DNA of 64,000 nucleotides from Massilia sp. HP4 (GCF_005222695.1 NZ_STGG01000057.1:62001-126000); one strand, 5' to 3'. Numbered from the stretch's first letter, positions 25,263-35,002 are shown. Translations and numbers: made by a program. The notes: generated by a model from the sequence alone, not told the origin.

Positions 25263-26279
25263 ATGAAATTTAAGCAACTCAGCATGACCATTGCGGCGCT
25301 GTGCGTCGCAGGCAGTGCCTTGGCCGCGCCGGCAGCAGGTCCGATCGCGCAGCCGAAGCTCGGCATGGTCTACGATGCGGGCGGCAAATTCGACAAATCG
25401 TTCAACCAGTCGGCCTTCGAGGGCCTGCAGCGCTTCTCGAAAGAGACCGGCGTCAAGGTGTTCGAGGTCCAGGCCAATAGCGATACCCAGGCCGAGCAAG
25501 TCATGCGCGGCCTGGCGCGCAAGAAGGTCGACATGATCGCCGCCATCGGTTTCTCGCAAACCCAGGCCGTGCAAAAAGTCGCCCGTGAATTCCCGAACGT
25601 GCGATTCGTGCTGATCGACAGCGTCGCGCAAGGCGCGAACATCGAGTCGGTGATGTTCAAGGAACAGGAAGGCTCCTACCTGGTTGGCGTCGCCGCCGCC
25701 ATGGCTTCCAAGTCCAAGAAGCTCGGCTTCGTGGGCGGCATGGACATCCCGCTGATCCGCGCCTTCGCCTGCGGCTACAGCCAGGGCGCCAAGGCGCAGG
25801 CGCCGAAGGCCGAGATCGTCCAGAACATGGTCGGCACTACCGCCGCCGCCTGGAACGACCCGGCCAAGGGCGGCGAGCTGGCGCGCGCGCAGTTCGCACG
25901 CGGCGTCGACGTCGTGTTCGCGGTGGCCGGCGGCAGCGGCATGGGCACGCTGCAGGCGGCCAAGGAACAGGGCAAGCTGGCGATCGGCGTCGATTCGAAC
26001 CAGAACTACCTGCATCCGGGCACCATGCTGACCTCGATGGTCAAGCGGGTCGACGTGGCCGTGTACGATTCCTTCATGGGCGTCAAGAACGGCACCTGGA
26101 AATCGGGCGTGCACTACAAGGGCCTGAAAGAAGGCGGCGTGGACTGGGTGCTGGACAAGGACAACCGCAAGGTCGTTACCCCAGAGATCGAAAAGCGCGT
26201 CAACGCCGTGCGCACCGACATCATCAACGGCAAGATCAAGGTCATCGATTACCGCGCAGGCAGCAGCTGCCCGGTCTGA
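25263..26279 (+). CDS. BMP-family nucleoside-binding protein of ABC transporter
   Basis: A 338-residue periplasmic substrate-binding protein with a Sec signal peptide (MKFKQLSMTIAALCVAGSAL-A). It lacks a lipobox, consistent with a soluble periplasmic form. BMP/PnrA-family features are GMVYDAGGKFDKSFNQSAFE near the N-terminus, AAIGFSQTQAVQKVA, FVGGMDIPLIRAFACGY and FAVAGGSGMGTLQAA. BMP proteins bind purine or pyrimidine nucleosides. It is the first gene of a four-gene operon with an ATPase and two permeases. ATG chosen for the AGGAG and the signal peptide. Confidence 0.95.
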   Translation: MKFKQLSMTIAALCVAGSALAAPAAGPIAQPKLGMVYDAGGKFDKSFNQSAFEGLQRFSKETGVKVFEVQANSDTQAEQVMRGLARKKVDMIAAIGFSQTQAVQKVAREFPNVRFVLIDSVAQGANIESVMFKEQEGSYLVGVAAAMASKSKKLGFVGGMDIPLIRAFACGYSQGAKAQAPKAEIVQNMVGTTAAAWNDPAKGGELARAQFARGVDVVFAVAGGSGMGTLQAAKEQGKLAIGVDSNQNYLHPGTMLTSMVKRVDVAVYDSFMGVKNGTWKSGVHYKGLKEGGVDWVLDKDNRKVVTPEIEKRVNAVRTDIINGKIKVIDYRAGSSCPV

Positions 26280-26375
26280 TCTTTTCGTTCCTGTTCAAGA
26301 GCGCGCCGCGCCGGTTGATCCCGGCCCGGCGCGCTTTTGAATGATAAAGACACTTCATATTTACGACAGATCGCA

Positions 26376-27905
26376 ATGCAGCCAGCCGTAGAATTTCGCA
26401 ACATCAGCAAGGCCTTCGGGCCTGTGCAGGCGAACGCCGACGTCAGCTTCTCGATCGCCAAGGGCTCGATCCATGGCGTGATCGGCGAGAATGGCGCCGG
26501 CAAATCCACCCTGATGAGCATCCTGTACGGCTACTACCACGCCGACAGCGGGCAGCTCGTCATCGACGGCGCCGAGCAAAAGATCCGCTCCAGCCTCGAA
26601 GCGATCGACCTGGGCATCGGCATGGTCCACCAGCACTTCATGCTGGTCGAGAACATGACCGTGCTCGATAACGTGATGCTCGGCACCGAGGGCGGCTTCA
26701 AGCTGTCCAGGAAGCGCACGGAGACCGAGGCCAAGCTGCGCGAGATCTGCACCCGCTACCAGCTCGACGTCGATCCGCTGGCGGTCACCTCGACCCTGTC
26801 GGTCGGCGCCCAGCAGCGCGTCGAGATCCTCAAGCAGATCTACCGCAGCGCCGAGATCCTGATCCTGGACGAGCCGACCGCGGTGCTGACCACGCAAGAA
26901 ATCGCCTCGCTGTTCGACATCCTGCGGCTGTTCAAGGAACAGGGCAAGACCATCATCCTGATCACCCACAAGCTGGGCGAGATCATGGAGATCACCGACC
27001 AGGTGACGGTAATGCGCGCGGGCCGCGTGGCCGGCGCCGTCGCCACCCGCGACACCTCGAAGGAACAGCTGGCGAACATGATGGTGGGCCGCCCGATCGA
27101 GGGCAACCTGCCGCGCAAACCCCACGCGCCCGGCGCGCCGGTGCTGCAGGTCGAGAACCTCCAACTGAAGGATGCGAACGGCGTCCAGCTGCTGGCCGAC
27201 ATCGCCCTCACGGTGCGCGCCGGCGAGATCGTGGCGATTGCCGGCGTCTCGGGCAATGGCCAGAGCGAGCTGATGGAAATCCTGTCCGGCATGCGCCTGC
27301 CGACCTCCGGCAAGGTGGCGCTGGAAGGCCAGCCCCTGCCCTTCGCCGGCCGCGGCAACGCCGACGGCCTGCCCGCCACCTTCCGCAAGCTCGGCATCGG
27401 CCACGTTCCCGAAGACCGCCTGCGCGACGGCGTGATCAAGGATTTCTCGGTCATGCAGAACACCGTGTTCGGCTACCAGGACCGCGTGACCCGCGGCATG
27501 GGCCTGTTCGACTTCGACGCCATCGCCAAGCGCTGCGCGCACCTGCTCGAAGCCTTCGACGTGCGTCCGAAAGACCCGAATGTGCGCATTGGCCTGCTCT
27601 CGGGCGGCAACCAGCAGAAGGTCGTGATCGCACGCGAAGTCTCGGCCGCGCCGAAGCTGATGCTGGTCGGCCAGCCGACCCGCGGCGTCGACATCGGCAC
27701 CATCGAGAGCATCCACACCCAGCTGCTGCGCCTGCGCGACGAGGGCGTGGCCATCCTCTTGGTGTCGACCGAGCTCGAAGAAGTGCGCGCGCTGGCCGAC
27801 CGCATCGTCGTGATGTCGGGCGGCCGCGTCACCGGCGAACTCCATATTGACGAATTCGATACCACCCGCATCGGCCTCTTGATGGGCGGGATGCACAAAT
27901 CATGA
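26376..27905 (+). CDS. nucleoside ABC transporter ATPase, twin domain
   Basis: A 509-residue RbsA/NupA-type ATPase with two ABC domains. Domain 1 (about 1-245) has Walker A GENGAGKST, signature LSVGAQQRVEIL and Walker B ILILDEPTAVLT. Domain 2 (about 260-505) has a Walker A-like GVSGNGQSE (degenerate, no Lys), signature LSGGNQQKVVIA and a Walker B-like LMLVGQPTRGVD. One degenerate site is usual in this class. ATG at 26376 gives MQPAVEFRNISKAFG; a TTG 13 codons upstream is also open. It overlaps the first permease by 4 nt. Confidence 0.95.
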   Translation: MQPAVEFRNISKAFGPVQANADVSFSIAKGSIHGVIGENGAGKSTLMSILYGYYHADSGQLVIDGAEQKIRSSLEAIDLGIGMVHQHFMLVENMTVLDNVMLGTEGGFKLSRKRTETEAKLREICTRYQLDVDPLAVTSTLSVGAQQRVEILKQIYRSAEILILDEPTAVLTTQEIASLFDILRLFKEQGKTIILITHKLGEIMEITDQVTVMRAGRVAGAVATRDTSKEQLANMMVGRPIEGNLPRKPHAPGAPVLQVENLQLKDANGVQLLADIALTVRAGEIVAIAGVSGNGQSELMEILSGMRLPTSGKVALEGQPLPFAGRGNADGLPATFRKLGIGHVPEDRLRDGVIKDFSVMQNTVFGYQDRVTRGMGLFDFDAIAKRCAHLLEAFDVRPKDPNVRIGLLSGGNQQKVVIAREVSAAPKLMLVGQPTRGVDIGTIESIHTQLLRLRDEGVAILLVSTELEEVRALADRIVVMSGGRVTGELHIDEFDTTRIGLLMGGMHKS

Positions 27906-28990
27906 AAACGACTGAACTTCCACGCTGGGCCTCAGGCTTCGTCCTGCCGGTCCTGAACTTGCTGTCGGCGCTGCTGGTCTCGGCCCTGGTCATCCACCTG
28001 CTGGGCGAGAGCCCGGTCGAGTCGCTGCAGATCCTGGTCAACAGCGCCGTCATCAATCCCGAGGGCCTCTCGTACACGCTGTTCTACGCCTCTACTTTTG
28101 TGTTCACCGGCCTGGCCGTGTCGATCGCGATGAAGGCCGGCCTGTTCAACATCGGCGCCGAAGGCCAGATGTACCTGGGCGGCCTGGGCCTGACCCTGGC
28201 CATGCTCAGCTTCGACGCCACCTTGTCGAGCTGGCTCCTGATCCCGCTGGCGATCGTCGCCAGCGCGCTGTTCGGCGCCGGCTGGGCCTTCATTCCCGGC
28301 TACCTGCAGGCCAGGCGCGGCAGCCACGTGGTGGTCACGACCATCATGTTCAACTTCATCGCCGCCGGCCTGATGAACTATCTGATCCTCAAGATGGTGC
28401 CGGAAGGCGACCAGAACCCGGCCAGCCGCGTGTTCACGGACGCCGCGGCGATCCCGCAGCTGTCGACCTGGCTGCCGTTCTTCGGCGAGAACACGCCGCT
28501 GAACCTGGCCTTCCTGCTGGCACTCGTTGCGCTGGTGATCTACTGGGTGGCGGTGTCGCGCTCGAGCTGGGGCTATCAACTGCAGGCGACCGGCCTGAAT
28601 GCCCACGCCGCCCACTACGCCGGCGTGCGCATCAGCCGCACCATCATCGTCACGATGCTGATCTCGGGCGGCCTGGCCGGCCTGGCCGCGGTGAACTCGA
28701 TCCTCGGTTCGACCCACTACCTGAGCCTGAACTTCCCGGCCGGCGCCGGCTTCATCGGCATCGCGATCGCGCTGATGGGCCGCCAGCATCCGGTCGGCAT
28801 CCTGCTGTCGGCGGTGCTGTTCGGCGCGCTGATCCAGGGCGGTTTCGACCTGTCGCTCGAAAAACCGAACATCCCGCAAGAGACCTTCATTTTCATCCAG
28901 GGCCTGATCATCCTGTTCTGCGGCGCCATGGAAAACATGTACGCGCCGGCAGTGCTGAAACTGATCAACGCAACACGTCGCAAGGGTTAA
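27902..28990 (+). CDS. nucleoside ABC transporter permease 1
   Basis: A 362-residue BPD_transp_2 (RbsC-like) permease with about eight to ten hydrophobic segments. Landmarks are AMKAGLFNIGAEGQMYLGGL, typical of BMP-linked permeases, RRGSHVVVTTIMFNFIAAGL, GLNAHAAHYAGVRISRTI and the C-terminal LFGALIQGG. Its counterpart is encoded 3 nt downstream, so the transporter uses a heterodimeric membrane channel. It overlaps the ATPase by 4 nt. Confidence 0.94.
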   Translation: MKTTELPRWASGFVLPVLNLLSALLVSALVIHLLGESPVESLQILVNSAVINPEGLSYTLFYASTFVFTGLAVSIAMKAGLFNIGAEGQMYLGGLGLTLAMLSFDATLSSWLLIPLAIVASALFGAGWAFIPGYLQARRGSHVVVTTIMFNFIAAGLMNYLILKMVPEGDQNPASRVFTDAAAIPQLSTWLPFFGENTPLNLAFLLALVALVIYWVAVSRSSWGYQLQATGLNAHAAHYAGVRISRTIIVTMLISGGLAGLAAVNSILGSTHYLSLNFPAGAGFIGIAIALMGRQHPVGILLSAVLFGALIQGGFDLSLEKPNIPQETFIFIQGLIILFCGAMENMYAPAVLKLINATRRKG

Positions 28991-28993
28991 GCC

Positions 28994-29959
28994 ATGGAAG
29001 ACTTCCAGTTCGCCAGCATCCTCGTCTCCACCATCCGCTATGCGCCGGTGCTGATCTTCGCGGCCCTGGCCGGCCTGTTCGCAGAACGCAGCGGCGTGGT
29101 CGACATTGGCCTCGAGGGCAAGATCCTGGCCTCGGCCTTCGTCTCGGCCGGCGTCGCCTACACCTATCAAGACCCGTGGATCGGCATCGCGGCCGGCATC
29201 CTGGCCTCGGTCGCGCTGGCGCTGGTGCAGGCCTTCGTCTCGATCACGCAAAAGGGTAACCAGCTGGTGGCGGGCATCGCCATCAATATCGCGATGAGCG
29301 GCCTGACCTTCGTGGTGGCCCAGTACTTCTTCCAGCAGGGCGGCCGCACGCCCGACCTGGGCGAGGCGCGCCTGTCGACCGTGGTGCTGCCGGGCGCCGA
29401 GCTGGTGGCCGGCATCCCAGGCCTCGGCTGGTTCTGGACGCGCCTGGTCGGCGGCCACTCGCCGCTGGTGTACTTCGCCTTCGCCCTGCTGCCGATCGTG
29501 CACTGGGTGCTGTTCCACAGCCGCTTTGGCCTCCGCCTGCGCGCCTGCGGAGAGAACCCGCACGCGGCCGACGCCGCCGGCATCTCGGTGCAGCGCACCC
29601 GCTATACGGCGATGATCATCGCCGGCGTCTTGTGCTCGTTCTCGGGCGCCTACCTGTCGATCGTCCAGAGCGGTTTCTTCTTGCGCGATATGTCGGCCGG
29701 CGCCGGCTACCTGGCGTTGACGGCGCTGGTGTTCGGCAACTGGCGGCCGCTGCACACGGTGCTGGGCTGCCTGATGTTCGGCTTCTTCGCCGCGCTGCAG
29801 ATCCAGATCGAAGGCGTCGACCTGCCGGTCGTGGGCCGCATCCCGGGTTCGCTGATCCAGATGATCCCGTATATCGTCACCGTGGTCGTGCTGGCCGGCC
29901 TGATGGCCAAGTCGGTGGCGCCGAAAGCGCTGGGCAAGCCCTTCGTCAAGTCGCGCTAG
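28994..29959 (+). CDS. nucleoside ABC transporter permease 2
   Basis: A 321-residue permease of the same family as the preceding protein: GLFAERSGVVDIGLEGKILA and LRLRACGENPHAADAAGISV are the conserved segments, with about eight hydrophobic helices. Last gene of the operon; a GC-rich hairpin follows 11 nt after the stop. Together with the binding protein, ATPase and first permease it makes a complete NupABC-like importer that would deliver nucleosides to the deoxynucleoside and purine catabolic enzymes encoded elsewhere in the window. Confidence 0.94.
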   Translation: MEDFQFASILVSTIRYAPVLIFAALAGLFAERSGVVDIGLEGKILASAFVSAGVAYTYQDPWIGIAAGILASVALALVQAFVSITQKGNQLVAGIAINIAMSGLTFVVAQYFFQQGGRTPDLGEARLSTVVLPGAELVAGIPGLGWFWTRLVGGHSPLVYFAFALLPIVHWVLFHSRFGLRLRACGENPHAADAAGISVQRTRYTAMIIAGVLCSFSGAYLSIVQSGFFLRDMSAGAGYLALTALVFGNWRPLHTVLGCLMFGFFAALQIQIEGVDLPVVGRIPGSLIQMIPYIVTVVVLAGLMAKSVAPKALGKPFVKSR

Positions 29960-29970
29960 GCGCGAAATCG

Positions 29971-29992
29971 CCTGCCCGCGCTCGCGGGCAGG
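29971..29992 (+). terminator. hairpin after nucleoside transporter operon
   Basis: Perfect 9-bp stem CCTGCCCGC / GCGGGCAGG with loop GCTC, 11 nt after the last permease stop. It is followed by a pyrimidine-rich CCTCCTTCCCTCC rather than a pure T-run, so termination efficiency is uncertain. Confidence 0.6.
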
Positions 29993-30225
29993 CCTCCTTC
30001 CCTCCCCAGTCTGGCGCCGGAACCCGGCGCAACCTCCCCCAGATCGAGCTATCACTTGCCGTGATGACAAGTGACCGTGACTGTATTGCCACACATATCA
30101 ATAAATTTGGCATACAAAATGCAATCTTGATCGGCAATTGCCGCCGAGTCTGAGAAAATACCGACTTTCCGTACGGCAACGAACGATCAGTAAGTTGTCG
30201 TTCAAATTTTCACTATAGGAAACTT

Positions 30226-31845
30226 ATGGCAATCGAGAACATCAAGCTGCGCAGCCTCCTGTTCGGGGGCTTCGCCACCCTGTTGGCCGCGATGCTGATC
30301 CTGGTCGGCATCGGCCTGGTCCAGACAAAGAAGGCAGAAGACCTGACCGACAAGCTGACCAACGAGAGCATGGAACGCCTGGCCATGCTGCAGGAATGGC
30401 AAGCCATCATCGAGACCAATGCGGCGCGCACGATTGCCGCCATCAAGATGGTCGATCCCGCCGACGAAAAATTCTTCATGGACGATATCTCGGTCTCGTC
30501 GAAGCGTTCGGATGTGCTGCACAAGGGGCTGATCGAGAGCCTGAAGGGCGACGCCGAGGCCATGTCCCTGTTCGACAGGGTCGACGAGCAGCGCGAAGGC
30601 TACCGTGCGGCGCGCAAGAGCGTACTGGAGAAAAAGGCTGCCGGCGACGACGAAGCGGTGCGCCAGTTCCTCGCCACCGACATGCTGCCGCGCGTGAAAT
30701 CGTATCTCGCGAGCCTCGCCGCGATCGTCGACTACCAGAAGAAGGTGGTCGCCGTCGACGCCGACCTGATCGACGATGGCTTCAAGACCAGCCTGAACCT
30801 GCAGCTGACCCTGGCCGCGATTGCCCTGATGACCGGCGCGATCTTCGCCTGGTGGATCGGCCGCCGCATCACCGCCCCACTGGAAGAAGCGGTGGCGGTC
30901 GCCCAGACCGTCGCCACGGGTGACCTGAGCAGCCGTATCGTGGCCCAAGGCTCGAACGAGACCGGTGTCCTGATGACCGCCCTGAAGGACATGAACGACA
31001 ACCTGGTCGGCATCGTCGGCCAGGTACGCAGCGGCACCGAGACCATCGTCGAGGCGGCCGACCAGATCTCGGCCGGCAACCTCGAACTGTCGTCGCGCAC
31101 CGAGCAGCAGGCCGGCGCGCTGGAAGAAACCGCGTCGTCGATGGAAGAGCTGACCTCGACCGTGAAGCAGAACGCCGACAATGCGCGTGAGGCCAATGCG
31201 CTGGCGCAGACCGCCTCGCAGGTCGCGGGCCGTGGCGGCGAGACCGTCGGCCGCGTGGTGCAGACCATGGACGCGATCACCGATTCGTCGAAGAAGATCT
31301 CGGACATCATCGGCGTCATCGACGGCATCGCTTTCCAGACCAATATCCTGGCGCTGAACGCGGCGGTCGAGGCGGCGCGCGCCGGCGAACAGGGCCGCGG
31401 CTTCGCAGTCGTGGCCAGCGAGGTGCGCAACCTGGCCCAGCGCTCGGCGGCAGCGGCCAAGGAAATCAAGACGCTGATCGGCGATTCGAGCGCCAAGGTC
31501 GAGGAAGGCAGCCGCCTGGTATCGGATGCCGGCGCGACCATGCAGGAAATCGTGGACAGCATCGGCCGCGTCACGGCGATCATGTCGGGCATCGCCATGG
31601 CCAGCCAGGAGCAGTCGGCCGGCATCGAGCAGGTGAACCAGGCGATCGCGCAAATGGACCAGGTGACGCAGCAGAACGCGGCGCTGGTGGAAGAAGCGGC
31701 GGCCGCATCGACGTCGATGCGCGAACAGGCGCAGTTGCTGGCGCAGCTGGTGTCGACTTTCCGCTTTGAAGAAAGCCCGGCGGCACAGCGCCCCTCGCTG
31801 AAGAATGCAGGACGGCCGGCACTGACGATGCGCCAGGCAGCCTGA
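30226..31845 (+). CDS. methyl-accepting chemotaxis protein
   Basis: A 539-residue transmembrane chemoreceptor. TM1 lies at about 10-32; a four-helix-bundle periplasmic sensor (about 33-185) is followed by TM2 ([20 protein letters not shown], about 190-210), HAMP (about 211-265) and the cytoplasmic signalling domain with the hairpin tip [20 protein letters not shown] and [20 protein letters not shown]. Methylation-helix Glu/Gln pairs are visible ([19 protein letters not shown]). There is no C-terminal CheR-tethering pentapeptide. The ligand is unknown; position directly after the nucleoside transporter makes a nucleoside or base attractant conceivable but unproven. An AGGAAAC sequence precedes the ATG. 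Confidence 0.95.
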   Translation: MAIENIKLRSLLFGGFATLLAAMLILVGIGLVQTKKAEDLTDKLTNESMERLAMLQEWQAIIETNAARTIAAIKMVDPADEKFFMDDISVSSKRSDVLHKGLIESLKGDAEAMSLFDRVDEQREGYRAARKSVLEKKAAGDDEAVRQFLATDMLPRVKSYLASLAAIVDYQKKVVAVDADLIDDGFKTSLNLQLTLAAIALMTGAIFAWWIGRRITAPLEEAVAVAQTVATGDLSSRIVAQGSNETGVLMTALKDMNDNLVGIVGQVRSGTETIVEAADQISAGNLELSSRTEQQAGALEETASSMEELTSTVKQNADNAREANALAQTASQVAGRGGETVGRVVQTMDAITDSSKKISDIIGVIDGIAFQTNILALNAAVEAARAGEQGRGFAVVASEVRNLAQRSAAAAKEIKTLIGDSSAKVEEGSRLVSDAGATMQEIVDSIGRVTAIMSGIAMASQEQSAGIEQVNQAIAQMDQVTQQNAALVEEAAAASTSMREQAQLLAQLVSTFRFEESPAAQRPSLKNAGRPALTMRQAA

Positions 31846-31869
31846 CGCGAACAAGTTGTCTCCTCTTGA

Positions 31870-31897
31870 CGCCGGGATGCTCCCGGCGTTTTTTTTA
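31870..31897 (+). terminator. rho-independent terminator of the MCP gene
   Basis: Stem CGCCGGGA / TCCCGGCG with loop TGC (31870-31888), followed by eight T's. The insertion sequence begins at 31898 and its 8-bp target duplication (TTTTTTTA, 31890-31897) is the T-tract itself, so the terminator remains functional. Confidence 0.9.
31890..31897. repeat. IS target-site duplication, left copy
   Basis: TTTTTTTA, identical to the 8 bp at 32972-32979 on the other side of the element. Confidence 0.88.
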
Positions 31898-32971
31898 GGC
31901 GCTGTTCGCGTTAATTACGCGAACCTTTGCCATCCGCGCCGGTCTCATCCACTGTCGAGTTAACTCATCAGGTGGCGATGATGCAAGGCTTGTTCTTCGA
32001 GGAAGTATTTGCTGCGCTGGCGTCCCTGCAGCTCGATACCGACGAGGTGGCCAGGTTACGCACATGGATCGCCGCCGTCGCCCACCCTGGCGAGTGCCTT
32101 GACCTGATTGCCAAGGCGGCCGGCACGCCATGCTGTCCGCATTGCCAGTGTCCCCGCGTCCACCGCTGCGGTTCGGCCAGTGGCCTGCAGCGCTGGCGCT
32201 GTCTGGCTTGCGGACGCAGTTTCAATGCGTTGACCAACACGCCGCTGGCGCGGCTGCGCAAGAAAGCCGCCTGGCTCCCCTACCTGCAATGCGTGCTCGA
32301 ATCGCGCACAGTCCGCGCAGCAGCCGAGCTCGTCGGTGTGCACCGCACCACCAGTTTTCGCTGGCGCCACCGTTTCGTTCCCGGGGCCGCCAACAAGCGT
32401 CCAGCGCGCCTCGAAGGCATGGTCGAGGCGGACGAGACTTATATGCTGGAATCGCAGAAGGGCTCGCGCCACCTGACCCGACCGCCACGGCGGCGCGGCG
32501 GCGTGGCCAAGCGCCGCGGCATCACCCGCGAACACGAGTGCCTGCTCGTCGCGCGCGACCGGAGCAGGCGGACGCTGGATTTTCATACCGGCCGCGGGCA
32601 GGTCAGCGTCTCCCGACTCAAGGATTGCCTGCTGCCCGTGCTGGCGCCGGCCGTGCTGCTGATCAGCGATTCGGCGGCCGCTTACCGGGCCTTTGCCCTA
32701 GAAGCCGGTATCGCGCATGAGACCGTCAATCTGCGCGCCGGGGTCAAGGCCCGCGGCGCGATCCACCTTAATAACGTCAATGGCTGGCATGCCCGCTTCA
32801 AGACTTGGCTCAAGCGCTTTAACGGCATCGCCAGTCGCTACCTGGTGAATTACTCCGGCTGGCAGCGCTTCCTGAATGACGGTGAGTTGCGTACACCAGC
32901 ACAATTGCTGACCGCTATTATCCAGTGTGCCACTTGCCGTCAGAAATTGACGAATTAACGCGCACAGCGCC
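31898..32971 (+). mobile_element. complete IS1595-family insertion sequence (1074 bp)
   Basis: Terminal inverted repeats: left GGCGCTGTTCGCGTTAATT (31898-31916) and right end, read outward-in, GGCGCTGTGCGCGTTAATT (32953-32971), one mismatch in 19. It is flanked by identical 8-bp target duplications TTTTTTTA (31890-31897 and 32972-32979), the length expected for IS1595. It encodes one intact transposase. Near-identical ends and a perfect duplication suggest a recent insertion. Confidence 0.93.
31978..32958 (+). CDS. IS1595-family transposase
   Basis: A 326-residue DDE-type transposase read without frameshift. An N-terminal zinc ribbon (CCPHC about residue 52, CLAC about 75) and helical DNA-binding region precede the catalytic domain. 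Catalytic residues are Asp152 (VEADETY), Asp231 (LISDSAAAY) and Asn268 (LNNVNGWHARFK), the DDN triad of IS1595, followed by the family's RYLVNYSGWQRF. The start is uncertain: the ATG at 31978 has GGTGG nearby, but the frame is open back to a TTG at 31927. The gene appears intact and so potentially active. Confidence 0.92.
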   Translation: MMQGLFFEEVFAALASLQLDTDEVARLRTWIAAVAHPGECLDLIAKAAGTPCCPHCQCPRVHRCGSASGLQRWRCLACGRSFNALTNTPLARLRKKAAWLPYLQCVLESRTVRAAAELVGVHRTTSFRWRHRFVPGAANKRPARLEGMVEADETYMLESQKGSRHLTRPPRRRGGVAKRRGITREHECLLVARDRSRRTLDFHTGRGQVSVSRLKDCLLPVLAPAVLLISDSAAAYRAFALEAGIAHETVNLRAGVKARGAIHLNNVNGWHARFKTWLKRFNGIASRYLVNYSGWQRFLNDGELRTPAQLLTAIIQCATCRQKLTN

Positions 32972-32979
32972 TTTTTTTA
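32972..32979. repeat. IS target-site duplication, right copy
   Basis: TTTTTTTA, identical to the 8 bp directly left of the element. The A at 32979 also belongs to the MipA stop region (TCA in the + strand lies a few bases downstream). Confidence 0.85.
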
Positions 32980-33840
32980 TGGCGTGACGGGATCGACCGG
33001 CTCGTAGCCGGCCGCGCGGCGGCTGGAGCGCGCCAGGGTCCATGCAAAGCCGATGCCGGCCGAGGTGCCACTGTTCTTGAGATGCAGCGGGCTGTCGCGG
33101 TTGGCGCTGCCGGCATACGATTCATAGCGCACGAAACCGAACAGGCGCACGTCAGGATTGAGCTGGCGCGTGGCAAACAGGCCCACGCGGGTGAGCATCA
33201 GGCCGGCGTCGGCCCCGTAGGCAGCGCGCGAAGCATTCGCGTACTGCGGCTGCACCTCATAGAAGTACCGGTTGATGCGCTTGTCGCCGAACACCACCGA
33301 CACATTCCCTTCGACGCTCCACAGCCCGCGCTCGCCGCGCGTTTCATAGGCCAGCTTGGGCTCGAAGGTCCAGCCCTGGCGCCGCAGCCCGCCCCTGGCC
33401 TCGATCACTGCGCGCAGCGGCAGTTCGGCGCGCACGCGGCTGTTGCGGTCGATATCGGCCACCCGGATCTTCAGGCGCGGGCCGAACTCGAACAGCGCGC
33501 CCAGGTCGGGCATGCCCTCACGGATCTCGACGTCGTCGGAATCGGACGGCAAGGCCCCTGCCAGGCCGACGTCGAATTCGACCCGGTCGGAGCGGAACAG
33601 GCGCGCCCCGATGCCCGACTGGTCGGCGCGCAGCACTTCGCCGCGGTACAGCAGGTAGGGCACGGGCAGGACGCGGTTGTTGCGGTCGTCGGCGCCGGGA
33701 TAGGCCGGCGCGCTCAGGCCGAAGGCGCCGAGGCCGAATTCCCACAATGGCAGGTTGCCCGGCTCCGCGGACTGGGCGCTGGCGTGGACGGCGGGGATCA
33801 GGCATGCGGCCGCGACGGCGGCTTTGAAGGTGGGATGCAT
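32977..33840 (-). CDS. MipA/OmpV family outer-membrane protein
   Basis: A 287-residue outer-membrane beta-barrel with a Sec signal (MHPTFKAAVAAACLIPAVHA, ending SAQ). The MipA/OmpV segments are LPLWEFGLGAFGLSAPAYPG, the RVLPVPYLLYRGEVLRAD region, and a C-terminal GFAWTLARSSRR. Family members are scaffold partners of murein-processing enzymes or general porin-like proteins; the role here is unknown. The ATG at 33840 has a GAGG upstream. The stop codon lies 3 nt from the IS left by insertion, so the element sits exactly between two convergent genes. Confidence 0.88.
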   Translation of the reverse strand: MHPTFKAAVAAACLIPAVHASAQSAEPGNLPLWEFGLGAFGLSAPAYPGADDRNNRVLPVPYLLYRGEVLRADQSGIGARLFRSDRVEFDVGLAGALPSDSDDVEIREGMPDLGALFEFGPRLKIRVADIDRNSRVRAELPLRAVIEARGGLRRQGWTFEPKLAYETRGERGLWSVEGNVSVVFGDKRINRYFYEVQPQYANASRAAYGADAGLMLTRVGLFATRQLNPDVRLFGFVRYESYAGSANRDSPLHLKNSGTSAGIGFAWTLARSSRRAAGYEPVDPVTP

Positions 33841-33940
33841 GTGGCCTCGGAATCTGGTCGGAGATGACGCGATTCTAGCCGAGGCCAGGAAAAAAATGCA
33901 CCGCACGCGACCAGGGGTCGGCGCGGCGCAAGGAAGATCG

Positions 33941-35002
33941 TTACGGCCAGATCGCCTGCAGCATCGCGGCCAGGTTGTAGCCGCCCTTGATCAGCTGGGT
34001 CTTGGCGATCTCGGAGCTCGGCATCGGATAATTCTGCGGCACCTCCAGCGCGAAGGTGTAATAGGTCTCGCCCTTGCGGCTGGTTTGCGGAGTGATCTTG
34101 CCCGGCACCACGTCCTTGTAGGCCAGCTTGGCCGAGACCAGGCCATCCTCGACCCACTGCACCGGCCAGGTTGCCACGTCGCCTTGCGCTTTTTTCAGCT
34201 GCGGCTGGCTGGCGATCGCCACGTCGGCGAACTGCTCCGGCGTGCGGGTCTTGATGCGGCGGAAGGCGTAATCGACCGTGGTGCTGTCCCAGTAGGAGTG
34301 GAATGGTTTGGTCAGCGCCGCCGGCACGCCTTCCTTGACTACCACCGGCTCGCCTGGCGGGATCACGCTGGAGGAAAGGGCCGACAGGCGCTCGTTATCA
34401 AGCAGCAGATTGTTGCCGCCGCGCGAGTCGAAGACGAGCGTCTCGTCGATCTCGGCGCGATTTTTCGGCACCACGAACTGGCCGTCTTTCGAGACAAACG
34501 CCGAACCCACGTGCAGCGGCTGGTGGATGTCGCCGGCGAAGTGGGCCAGCAGGATCAGCGCCTGGCGCTTGGTGAACTTGTGCGGGTTCAGGGCCGGATC
34601 AAGCTTGCCCTGCAAGACAGCGATGCACTGCTCCAGCGTCTGCACGATGTCGACCTCGCTCGTGCCCACGCCGTGCTCGTGGTAGTGGTCCAGCTGGAAC
34701 GGCACATTGGTGTAGTGGTATTCACTGTGGCGCGGATTGCCGGCCACGTACTCGACCATCTCTTGTGTCTGCGGGCCGCAGAAGGTGCCTTTCACGCAGT
34801 CGGCCCAATTGGCGACCGAGGCCAGCGATTCATCCGAGCGCAGGATCTGCGCGATTTCCTTCTGGGCGTTGCTGCCCTTGAGCAGACGGTCGGCAATGGC
34901 GCCGATGGCGCGGTGGCCGTCGCGGCCCCAGGCGGCGGCGTCGGGCGCGGCCACCGATGCGAAGACGCCGGTCAGCGCCAGCACGCATGCGAGTTTTTTC
35001 AT
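33941..35002 (-). CDS. exported S1/P1 nuclease
   Basis: A 353-residue zinc-dependent nuclease/3'-nucleotidase that degrades single-stranded DNA and RNA to 5'-mononucleotides. Signal peptide about 1-24 (MKKLACVLALTGVFASVAAP). The mature protein begins with Trp of AWGRDGHR, the residue whose N-terminus and side chains bind zinc in this family. Further zinc ligands are in SVANWADCVKG, HSEYHYTN and ILLAHFAGDIHQPLHVG. It lies 17 nt after the 5'-nucleotidase gene on the same strand. Nuclease plus nucleotidase together would convert external nucleic acid to nucleosides. Confidence 0.93.
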   Translation of the reverse strand: MKKLACVLALTGVFASVAAPDAAAWGRDGHRAIGAIADRLLKGSNAQKEIAQILRSDESLASVANWADCVKGTFCGPQTQEMVEYVAGNPRHSEYHYTNVPFQLDHYHEHGVGTSEVDIVQTLEQCIAVLQGKLDPALNPHKFTKRQALILLAHFAGDIHQPLHVGSAFVSKDGQFVVPKNRAEIDETLVFDSRGGNNLLLDNERLSALSSSVIPPGEPVVVKEGVPAALTKPFHSYWDSTTVDYAFRRIKTRTPEQFADVAIASQPQLKKAQGDVATWPVQWVEDGLVSAKLAYKDVVPGKITPQTSRKGETYYTFALEVPQNYPMPSSEIAKTQLIKGGYNLAAMLQAIWP

